NCBI GenBank assembly: GCA_964590945.1
Contig: CAZPXF010000038.1
Span: 1-20,063 of the forward strand
Direction: 5' to 3'
Source: CAZPXF01 sp964590945
GTDB lineage: Bacteria; Bacillota; Clostridia; Lachnospirales; Lachnospiraceae
DNA: 20,063 nucleotides
Below, one piece after another: positions 14,023-20,063 of the stretch (the stretch's first letter is position 1; each line of letters starts with the position of its first letter). The position numbers and the translations under genes are program-made. The notes under the pieces were generated by a model. The model did not search any database and was not told the origin of the DNA. It worked only from the letters and a program-made list of their open reading frames with translations.

Positions 14023-14733
14023 ATGCGGGGAGAGACGCTTGTGGAATTTAAGGATGTAGTGAAAACATACGGGAGCGGCGAGGGAATGCAGACCGCGGCA
14101 GATCATGTGAATTTTACGATCGACAGCGGAGAATTCACCGTGATCCTCGGACCGTCCGGCGCGGGAAAATCGACAGTGCTGAATATACTTGGAGGCATGG
14201 ATCTGCCGACGTCCGGCAAGGTGATCGTCGATGGGATGGAGGTTTCCGCAATGAATGACAAGGAGCTGTCCGACTACCGTGCGGGGACGATTGGATTTAT
14301 TTTCCAGTTTTATAATCTGCTTCCCAGCCTGACTGCCTGTGAAAATGTTGCCCTTACAAGGGACATTGTAAAGGATGCGCTGGATGCGTCGGAGATGCTG
14401 AGGGCGGTAGGACTTGAGGATTGCAGGGACAAATTTCCTTCGCAGATGTCCGGCGGGGAGCAGCAGAGAGTGTCCATCGCGAGAGCCTTATCCAAGAAAC
14501 CGAAGATCATTCTGGGGGATGAGCCGACCGGCGCGCTGGACTCCGGAACCGGGATCATCGTCCTTGAGCTTTTGCAGAAAATGTGCAGGGAGCTTCATAA
14601 TACGGTGATCCTTGTGACGCACAATGCGGATATTGCGAAGTGTGCGGATAAGGTCATCCGCATGAAAAACGGCCGTATCAAGGAGATCGCAGTCAATGAA
14701 CATCCGTTTCCGATAAGGGAGGTTTCGTGGTAA
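14023..14733 (+). CDS. ABC transporter ATP-binding protein, MacB/LolD type
   Basis: The 236-residue nucleotide-binding protein has Walker A GPSGAGKST (43-51), a Q-loop in FIFQFYNLLP (92-101), signature SGGEQQR (143-149), Walker B IILGDEPTGALD with Asp166/Glu167, and the H-loop His in LVTHN. The EPTGALDS form and the partner permease place it with MacB/LolD/FtsE-like mechanotransmission exporters rather than solute importers. ATG 14023 follows GGGAGGG by 7 bp; an in-frame TTG at 13993 lacks a ribosome site. Its stop overlaps the permease start by one base (TAATG), indicating translational coupling and a stoichiometric complex at the membrane. Confidence 0.93.
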   Translation: MRGETLVEFKDVVKTYGSGEGMQTAADHVNFTIDSGEFTVILGPSGAGKSTVLNILGGMDLPTSGKVIVDGMEVSAMNDKELSDYRAGTIGFIFQFYNLLPSLTACENVALTRDIVKDALDASEMLRAVGLEDCRDKFPSQMSGGEQQRVSIARALSKKPKIILGDEPTGALDSGTGIIVLELLQKMCRELHNTVILVTHNADIAKCADKVIRMKNGRIKEIAVNEHPFPIREVSW

Positions 14734-17123
14734 TGCTCCGTAAGAAAATGCTGCGTGAGCTCCGGCAGAATTTTGGGCAATTCTTTTCTGTCTTTATTCT
14801 GTCGGCGCTGGCAATCGCTTTATTTGCCTGCTTCAGAAGCAGCGATATCGGCGCGTTTCAGGCGCTGGAAAAATTTCACAATGAGACGAATCTGGCGGAC
14901 GGATGGCTCTACGGGGAGAATTTCACCGTGGAGGACCTGAAGGCTGTGAGGGAGCTGGACTTTGTAAAGGAAGCACAGCTTCGGACGGCGCTGAAGGGCA
15001 AGGCCGCGGATCAGGACAACGCGCAGATCGATGTGATACTGGAAAAAGAAAATACCGTTGTCAGGCCATACATCATAGAGGGCGCGGAATTTGATGCAGA
15101 GGATGAGGAAAGCGTCTGGCTCTCACAGAGATTTGCAGAGGAGTGGAATCTTGGAATCGGCGATACATTTTCCATAGTATGCAATGGAATTAAGCTCAGG
15201 AAGACGATACGGGGACTCATTGCCTCCCCGGAATACGAATATATGTGTGCCGACAAGGATCTGGAAGTGGATTTCAAAAATATCGGATATGCATATCTGT
15301 CCGCCGAAGCCTTTGAAGGGATCGAGTATGTCCGCTATCTGGTCGAAAATTCCGGAGATATTTTTGCTGAAATGATTGAAAATACAGGCGCTAAAGAGGA
15401 TGCGGACGGTGGGGATCTCTCATTTTCACTTCCATATACACAGCTTCTTTTTACAACGGATGAGGAGGATGTGATGGCGCTGGAGGATGCTGTCTCAGAT
15501 GCGGTGGATGGAAAGTATGCGGTGTTCATCGATCGGGATTCGATCGCAGGGATCAAGGTATTTGCAGATGAGCTGAACCAGCATGAACAGTTTTCCTATG
15601 TATTTATGGTGGTATTTGTGGTGATCGCCATACTGGTCATCGTCACAACGATGGTGCGTATGGTCGGGAAGCAGCGCACGCAGATCGGTACGATGAACGC
15701 GCTGGGGATGAAGCGAAGGAAGATTGCGCTTCATTATGTCAGCTACAGCTTTTTTATATCCGTTGCAGGCGCGGCAGCCGGGTTGATAGCCGGTCGGATA
15801 TTTGGAAAGCTTATGAACGATATGTTTGTCATGTACTATACGCTGCCGGAATGGAGGGTCGGATCTGACGCAAGCTTTATCCTGGTCTCTGCCCTTGTAA
15901 TTCTGGCGTGTACGATGGCTTCTTATCTGAGCTGCAGAAAGCTGTTAAACGTGCACCCGTCCGAGGCGCTTCGCCCGGCGCCGCCAAAGGCCGGAAAGAA
16001 CTGTATCTTTGAAAAGCTTCCGTTTTGGGGCAGGCTTGGATTTTCCGCGCGCTATAACCTGCGCGATATCTCCCGCTCAAAGCTGCGTGCCTTTATGGGG
16101 ATCTTCGGGACTGCGTGCGGGATGATGCTGATGGTGTGTGCCTTTGGCGCCTGCGATACACTGGATAACGTCTACGAATGGTCCTTTGGGAAATTACAGG
16201 ATTACGATTACGAGATGCTGCTGGATGAGGAGATCACTGCAGGAGAGGCAGATGAACTGGCGAAGGAATTCTCCGGAGAGCTGATCATGACGGCCGGAAT
16301 CGAGGTCGCGGCAAAGGAGCACGCGCTGGCAGGGGAGAAGTCGACAACCAGTCTGGTAGTGACGGAAGGAAAAGGGTATTACAATGTCACAGATGTGGAT
16401 CAGAATGTGACGGCGATCCCTCGCGGAGAGGCCGCGCTTACCGCGAAGCTGGCGGAGCGGCTTGGGATATCTGAGGGCGATAGGGTCTACTGGCATATTT
16501 ATGAGGAAAATGAATGGCATTCGGCGAAGGTTGGAGTCATCAGCCGCAATCCGACCGTCACCGGAATTACGATGCTTCGGGAGGATTTTGAGAAGACCGG
16601 CGCGGAATTTGGTCCTTCTCAGCTTTTGACGGACACGGACATATCCGGGTATGAGGATGATGCGGTCGCCGCGGTATATAACAGTGAAGACATACTGGCG
16701 GCCTATCAGGAAAGCATGGAGATCCTGAATCTGCTGATCGTGTTTTTCGTTGGGTTTGCAGCGGTTCTGATCGTTGCTGTGTTATATAACTCCGGCAATC
16801 TTTCCTTTCATGAAAGGGTGAAGGAATTTGCAACCTTAAAGGTTATGGGATTCCGGTCGGGGCAGATACGGAGGCTTCTGGCGCTGCAGAACCTGTGGCT
16901 GACTGTGGTCGGCCTGCTTTTGGGGGCGCCTTTTGGCCGGATCCTTCTCCAGTATATGTTTGACAGTAACGGCGACGCATGGGATTATCGGGCAGTGATC
17001 TCGGTTCCGACTTATTTTCTGAGCGGCGGGATGGTGCTTTTGGTTTCCGTACTCGTGAGCTTCTTATTTGCAAGGAGGATCCGCAGGCTTGATATGGTGG
17101 AAGTCCTGAAAGGACTGGAATAG
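14733..17123 (+). CDS. FtsX/MacB-type ABC transporter permease with two FtsX modules
   Basis: The 796-residue permease has about eight membrane segments in two groups: one near residues 15-35, three between roughly 285 and 400, one near 455-480, and three from about 665 to the end. Two large extracytoplasmic domains lie between segments 1 and 2 and between 5 and 6. This is the duplicated FtsX arrangement of Bacillota exporters involved in peptide or lipoprotein handling and antimicrobial-peptide response. Conserved cytoplasmic stretches after the third segments (KLLNVHPSEALRP and RRLDMVEVLKGLE at the C-terminus) mark the ends of each module. Start ATG 14733 follows GGGAGG by 9 bp and overlaps the ATPase stop. 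No sensor kinase or bacteriocin gene is adjacent, so the cargo is unknown. Confidence 0.9.
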   Translation: MLRKKMLRELRQNFGQFFSVFILSALAIALFACFRSSDIGAFQALEKFHNETNLADGWLYGENFTVEDLKAVRELDFVKEAQLRTALKGKAADQDNAQIDVILEKENTVVRPYIIEGAEFDAEDEESVWLSQRFAEEWNLGIGDTFSIVCNGIKLRKTIRGLIASPEYEYMCADKDLEVDFKNIGYAYLSAEAFEGIEYVRYLVENSGDIFAEMIENTGAKEDADGGDLSFSLPYTQLLFTTDEEDVMALEDAVSDAVDGKYAVFIDRDSIAGIKVFADELNQHEQFSYVFMVVFVVIAILVIVTTMVRMVGKQRTQIGTMNALGMKRRKIALHYVSYSFFISVAGAAAGLIAGRIFGKLMNDMFVMYYTLPEWRVGSDASFILVSALVILACTMASYLSCRKLLNVHPSEALRPAPPKAGKNCIFEKLPFWGRLGFSARYNLRDISRSKLRAFMGIFGTACGMMLMVCAFGACDTLDNVYEWSFGKLQDYDYEMLLDEEITAGEADELAKEFSGELIMTAGIEVAAKEHALAGEKSTTSLVVTEGKGYYNVTDVDQNVTAIPRGEAALTAKLAERLGISEGDRVYWHIYEENEWHSAKVGVISRNPTVTGITMLREDFEKTGAEFGPSQLLTDTDISGYEDDAVAAVYNSEDILAAYQESMEILNLLIVFFVGFAAVLIVAVLYNSGNLSFHERVKEFATLKVMGFRSGQIRRLLALQNLWLTVVGLLLGAPFGRILLQYMFDSNGDAWDYRAVISVPTYFLSGGMVLLVSVLVSFLFARRIRRLDMVEVLKGLE

Positions 17124-17158
17124 AGTCCGATACAACATTATAAAAATTATAAAATCAG

Positions 17159-17212
17159 AAAGAGCCAGGCTGCAGCGTTTCATCACGCTGTAGTCCGGCT
17201 CTTATTTTATTT
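17159..17212 (+). terminator. Long-stem terminator of the ABC transporter operon
   Basis: A 19-bp near-perfect stem (AAGAGCC plus AGGCTGCAGCGT against ACGCTGTAGTCC plus GGCTCTT, with two G-U pairs and one mismatch) surrounds a TTCATC loop. It is followed by an interrupted T-rich tail. It separates the transporter from the recombinase region. Confidence 0.8.
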
Positions 17213-17396
17213 CTTTGCCTTATTTTCCTGACAGATTTGCCGCGTTGTTTCGCGATGCTTTCCGCATCTTCAGGCAAACCTTTCTATCAAACAGTTATCA
17301 TTTCTAAGGTTGGTTTCCCGTGGGTTCAAAGGGTAAATATGGTCTGGTAACGTAACATCAGATTCACTAAAATAAGGAGAAATCGCCCTGCTGCCA

Positions 17397-17434
17397 GTCA
17401 TATAAGATGAAATTATACGACACAGGCTCATTTC
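17397..17434 (+). repeat. Left 38-bp inverted repeat (recombinase site) of the putative invertible segment
   Basis: These 38 bases recur in reverse complement at 18872-18909 with one mismatch (position 17400). Inside the repeat, the arms GTCATATAA and TTATACGAC face each other across the 7-bp spacer GATGAAA. This is the 9-7-9 geometry of a tyrosine-recombinase core site. Thirteen further matching bases lie on the inner side. The shared sequence stops at the outer edge of the core. Confidence 0.85.
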
Positions 17435-17643
17435 GGAGCGCTGCAAAACTGACATACCTCATCCAAAAAAACTTATTATATTTTACATGATTTAGAGAAG
17501 AAATACAAGTGGTTATCGTCAGGTTTTATCGGTCAATGGTGAGTTTTTTGCAATTGATTCAGACAATGAACTGGATTATCAGGAGCGGCGCGGCATTTTA
17601 GTACGTTACAATAACGCAATTTCACGAAGGAGGTGCTCGATAT
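17435..17643 (+). other. Inner left part of the segment, no supported gene; weak promoter candidate
   Basis: This AT-rich stretch precedes the recombinase gene. CTGACA (17449-17454) followed after 19 bp by TATTAT (17474-17479) could be a weak recombinase promoter. A start-less open stretch at about 17492-17640 looks faintly protein-like but has no start codon or ribosome site. AAGGAGG (17627-17633) serves the recombinase. Confidence 0.35.
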
Positions 17644-18762
17644 ATGGCACGAAAATCACAAACCGGAAACAACATCTATCTGCGCAAGGATGGCCGCTGG
17701 GAAGGCCGCCACAGAACCGGCACAGAGAACGGAAAAACCATTTACATCTACATCTACGGTGATTCCTATGACGAAGCGTTACAAAAGCTGAATAAGATTG
17801 CCGCCCGGCAGGAGGATCCGGGCGATAAGAATTCCTTTCAGCGCATCGCAAGGGAATGGCTGGAGCTTCAAAAACCCCAGCTAAAGCCTGCCAGCCTGTC
17901 CTCTTACACGAACATTATCAACAGCTATCTTATCCCCAGATTCGGTGACAGTCAGATCACGGATATCAGCAGAGGAGAAGTTACCGCTCTTGTTCGAGAG
18001 CTGTTGGACCGTGGCGGGGGATCACAGCAGGGACTTTCCGCAAGCACAGTCAATACTATCCTCACGGTGACCAGGAATATCTTCTATTATGCGTCACGGG
18101 AAAAGGGGCTTTCTGTGGCGGATATCCACGGAATTCCCGTAAAACAGGTCAGAAATGACGCCCCAACCTTATCCAAAGAGGAACAGGAAGTGCTGGTGCG
18201 GTGGCTTTATGATCATCTGACGCCCTGTAATCTGGGCATTCTGCTCAGTATATACACGGGGATGCGCCTGGGAGAAATCTGTGCTCTGAAATGGAAGGAC
18301 GTTTCCATGGAAGATCAGTCCATCACGGTTTGCCAGACCATGCAGCGTGTACAACGCCTGGGAGAGAACAGGACAGAGGTGATCATTCAGGCTCCGAAGA
18401 GCGCTTCGTCCAATCGCAGGGTGCCGGTTTCGGAAGAGATGGCGAAAGTGCTGAGTGCGAACAGAAAGAACGATGACGCATATCTGCTCACAGGCGACCA
18501 GGAGCATTTTGTGGAGCCGCGCGGCTTGCAGAGACAGTTTAAGCGGGCGCTGCAGGCGTGCGGCTTGAAGGATATCAATTTTCATGCGCTCCGCCATACA
18601 TTTGCCACAAGAGGGATCGAGGTCGGCTTTGACCCCAAGACATTAAGCTCCGTCCTGGGGCACGCCACGGTGAGTATGACACTCAACCGTTATGTACATC
18701 CCAGCATGGAACAGAAACAGAAAAACATGAATCTGCTCCCGGAATTACTGGCTGCCAAATGA
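17644..18762 (+). CDS. Tyrosine-type site-specific recombinase/integrase
   Basis: The 372-residue protein has the three-part layout of Tn916/phage-type integrases. An N-terminal arm-type DNA-binding region (1-60, GNNIYLRKDGRWEGRH) comes first, then a core-binding SAM-like domain (about 65-165), then the catalytic domain. All catalytic residues can be seen: Arg in TGMRLGE, Lys in PKSASSNRRVPV, His-x-x-Arg in HALRHTFATR, the second His in LGHATV, and the Tyr nucleophile in NRYVHPS. It should therefore be active. AAGGAGG lies 10 bp before ATG 17644. It sits between 38-bp inverted repeats, with three 12-bp repeats after its stop that might be arm-type sites. Likely role: inversion of its own segment. 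Confidence 0.93.
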   Translation: MARKSQTGNNIYLRKDGRWEGRHRTGTENGKTIYIYIYGDSYDEALQKLNKIAARQEDPGDKNSFQRIAREWLELQKPQLKPASLSSYTNIINSYLIPRFGDSQITDISRGEVTALVRELLDRGGGSQQGLSASTVNTILTVTRNIFYYASREKGLSVADIHGIPVKQVRNDAPTLSKEEQEVLVRWLYDHLTPCNLGILLSIYTGMRLGEICALKWKDVSMEDQSITVCQTMQRVQRLGENRTEVIIQAPKSASSNRRVPVSEEMAKVLSANRKNDDAYLLTGDQEHFVEPRGLQRQFKRALQACGLKDINFHALRHTFATRGIEVGFDPKTLSSVLGHATVSMTLNRYVHPSMEQKQKNMNLLPELLAAK

Positions 18763-18793
18763 CACCGGTAGCTCCTGAAGAATCCGCTGTAAG

Positions 18794-18840
18794 AATTCGC
18801 CGTCAAAATTCGCCGTCACAGCCGTCAGAATTCGCCGTCA
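18794..18840 (+). repeat. Three direct repeats of AATTCGCCGTCA (iterons) after the recombinase gene
   Basis: Perfect 12-bp copies lie at 18794-18805, 18807-18818 and 18829-18840, with a partial copy (GCCGTCA) at 18821-18827. They are inside the segment, 32 bp from the right inverted repeat, and have no counterpart at the left end. Arm-type recombinase or accessory-protein sites are a plausible reading. Confidence 0.75.
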
Positions 18841-18871
18841 GAAAATGGGCAAAAGCCTTGCGTATCAAGGA

Positions 18872-18909
18872 GAAATGAGCCTGTGTCGTATAATTTCATC
18901 TTATACGAC
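18872..18909 (-). repeat. Right 38-bp inverted repeat (recombinase site)
   Basis: This is the reverse-complement partner of 17397-17434. Its core is a perfect palindrome: GTCGTATAA (18885-18893), spacer TTTCATC (18894-18900), TTATACGAC (18901-18909). A TATAAT occurs at 18889-18894 facing the surface-protein gene, but there is no -35 box at 16-18 bp in either orientation of the segment. The palindrome followed by AATTTT could also act as a weak terminator for the recombinase transcript. Confidence 0.85.
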
Positions 18910-19059
18910 AATTTTGAACTGAAAAGGGACAGCTTACACATCTGAACTCAGATTTATTCGAATGAATGAGAAATGTAGTGTGATTGGGTGATGAACCGGG
19001 TGATTTTGCGAATATGACCGTTTAGCAGAATATCCTTGGTATCTTGAGAGGTGAAGGAT
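18910..19059 (+). other. Leader region between the invertible segment and the surface-protein gene
   Basis: This 150-bp stretch has no convincing -35/-10 pair. It holds a short hairpin TCTGA-AC-TCAGA (18941-18952), a palindrome ATTCGAAT (18956-18963) and a GAGAGG ribosome site (19046-19051). Lack of a clear local promoter is compatible with transcription entering from the segment on the left. Confidence 0.4.
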
Positions 19060-20063
19060 ATGAAGAATACAGTAATCAGATTTTTGGAACAGCTGAAACA
19101 AAGCCGGAGCAGACGCAGGAAAGCAGCGGCGATCCTGGTTTGTTTGTCGCTGATTGTAGCAGGCAGCACTGCATGGGCGCTCCACATGACTGGCGAAAGC
19201 CTGACGGTGGAGACCTATTGTGGTCTTGAGGAACATAAGCATAGTGATGAGTGCGTCAAAAAGACGCTGACGTGCGGGCAGACAGAAGACAGCGCAGAGG
19301 AAGACACCGGGTCTGCCGGGAGCGAAGCGGAAGCCTCTGCTCACGTTCACACCGACGAGTGCTACGAAATCACAAATATTTGCGGGTATGATTATGAACA
19401 TACCCATTCGCTCTCTTGCTATTCCAATCCAGAAGCTGATACTGAGACAGCCGAGGTCTGGGAGAAGACCGTTTCCGATGCAGAGCTGACCGGAGACTTT
19501 GCTGCAGACCTGGTTGCCATTGCCAGGACACAGATTGGCTATGAAGAAAGCGCCGATAACTATCAGGTGGCGCTGGACGATGAGGGCAATGAAACTACTG
19601 AGACCATGGGCTATACCCGTTACGGCGCATGGTATGGCGATGCGTGCGCGGAGAGCGAAGAAGATTCTGCTGTCTACACTTACGGTGACTGGGATGCCAT
19701 GTTCGTGTCCTTCTGCCTGAACTATGCGGACGTGCCGGAATCAGCGTTCCCGAGGGACGCTTCCTGCCAAAGCTGGATCGAAACCCTCTCCGATCCGGAG
19801 GAGGGCTATGAGCTTTACAGGGATGCGGCGGATTACACCCCTTATCCCGGCGACCTTGTGTTCTTTGATACGGATGACGACGGAGAAGCCGACCATGTGG
19901 GCATCGTCTCTGAACTGACTCCGGAGTATACCGGCAGTGAGGAATTCTATGAGGATGATGCGGACTATACCCTCACCGGATTTCAGGCCATCGAAGGAGA
20001 CAGCGCCGTCGAGGACGCCAGCATCGATCAGGTGGCGGAGAACGAGTACGAGCTGACGGACGA
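19060..20063 (+). CDS. Exported surface protein with Cys/His repeats and a CHAP/NlpC-like domain, C-terminus beyond window
   Basis: The visible 334 residues begin with a basic stretch (SRSRRRK, 16-22) and a hydrophobic export segment (about 23-40). Next come Cys/His-rich repeats of the pattern CGLEEHKHSDEC and HVHTDEC...CGYDYEHTHSLSC (about 53-130), a motif common at the start of large Clostridia Cna-B/SpaA-like surface proteins and possibly metal-binding. Residues 160-285 resemble a CHAP/NlpC peptidase: IARTQIGYEE, GYTRYGAWYG, then YTPYPGDLVFFD...ADHVGIVSEL. At the position where such enzymes have WCA with the nucleophile Cys, this protein reads WDAMFVSFC, so catalysis is doubtful. Acidic composition is typical of secreted proteins. 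The sorting signal and any pilin domains would be beyond the right edge. Confidence 0.85.
   Translation, partial: MKNTVIRFLEQLKQSRSRRRKAAAILVCLSLIVAGSTAWALHMTGESLTVETYCGLEEHKHSDECVKKTLTCGQTEDSAEEDTGSAGSEAEASAHVHTDECYEITNICGYDYEHTHSLSCYSNPEADTETAEVWEKTVSDAELTGDFAADLVAIARTQIGYEESADNYQVALDDEGNETTETMGYTRYGAWYGDACAESEEDSAVYTYGDWDAMFVSFCLNYADVPESAFPRDASCQSWIETLSDPEEGYELYRDAADYTPYPGDLVFFDTDDDGEADHVGIVSELTPEYTGSEEFYEDDADYTLTGFQAIEGDSAVEDASIDQVAENEYELTD

Larger units (their letters stand above)
17397..18909. mobile_element. Putative invertible DNA segment (inverton) carrying its own tyrosine recombinase
   Basis: A complete tyrosine recombinase gene lies between two 38-bp inverted repeats whose centres look like recombinase crossover sites in opposite orientation. 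Recombination between sites so arranged inverts the intervening 1.4 kb. The plan matches Salmonella Hin/hix, where the recombinase lies inside the switch, although Hin is a serine recombinase. The segment is flanked by a terminated ABC operon on the left and a surface-protein gene 150 bp to the right. No direct-repeat att sites, excisionase, replication or mobility genes are present, so a normal integrative element is unlikely. Inversion has not been shown; an inert remnant with terminal inverted repeats is the main alternative. Confidence 0.65.

Noticed and set aside
17492..17640. Open, faintly protein-like stretch upstream of the recombinase (possible excisionase remnant)
   Set aside because: No start codon or ribosome site, and no resemblance to known small excisionases; treated as non-coding.
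18889..18894. TATAAT in the right inverted repeat as the phase-variable promoter
   Set aside because: No -35 hexamer lies 16-18 bp upstream in the present orientation (CAAGGA) or the inverted one (CGCTCC), so the hexamer is better explained as part of the recombinase core.
17397..18909. Integrated mobile element with attL/attR
   Set aside because: The flanking repeats are inverted, not direct, and no transfer, replication or cargo genes are present; inversion fits better.
1..20063. tRNA, rRNA, CRISPR array, insertion sequence or selenocysteine insertion element
   Set aside because: None was recognised; the only regularly spaced repeats are the three 12-bp iterons, too short and few for CRISPR, and no in-frame TGA extension suggests a selenoprotein.

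Overview
The window looks like chromosome of an anaerobic, low-to-mid GC Bacillota of the Clostridia, most probably a gut Lachnospiraceae. The support is gene content: a GPH-type sugar symporter with intracellular glycosidases under LacI and AraC regulators, strong GGAGG ribosome sites, consensus sigma-A promoters, and a Cys/His-rich exported protein of the kind found in Clostridia pilin and LPXTG families. The assignment is inference; there is no rRNA or other taxonomic marker.

Layout. (1) 1-998, minus: LacI-family regulator running off the left edge, divergent from (2) 1146-2492, a CyuA/UPF0597 (L-cysteine desulfidase or Fe-S L-serine dehydratase-like) enzyme. (3) 2636-3052: a 138-residue orphan protein resembling the N-terminal part of the proline reductase proprotein PrdA, closed by a strong terminator. 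(4) 3255-4121: patatin-like phospholipase. (5) 4203-8264: an operon from a near-consensus promoter encoding a cysteine-free Rrf2 regulator, a class II glutamine amidotransferase (EgtC/YafJ-like), a GCS2-family ligase and a GCS1-family glutamate-cysteine ligase. (6) 8200-13799: AraC regulator, GH5 glycosidase, GPH symporter and GH43 glycosidase, a sugar import and cytoplasmic breakdown locus. (7) 14023-17123: MacB/FtsX-type ABC ATPase and 796-residue permease behind a consensus promoter with an unusual promoter-proximal hairpin. (8) 17397-18909: a tyrosine recombinase between 38-bp inverted repeats, each holding a 9-7-9 recombinase-type core. This looks like an invertible DNA segment carrying its own recombinase. 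(9) 19060 to the right edge: the start of an exported surface protein that the segment may control.

Most interesting points: the Hin-like but tyrosine-recombinase invertible segment next to a surface gene; the operon joining two unrelated gamma-glutamyl ligase families with a gamma-glutamyl-type amidotransferase; a perfect 22-bp palindrome inside the end of the ligase gene ahead of the AraC gene; and the orphan PrdA-like protein. No tRNA, rRNA, CRISPR array or insertion sequence was seen.
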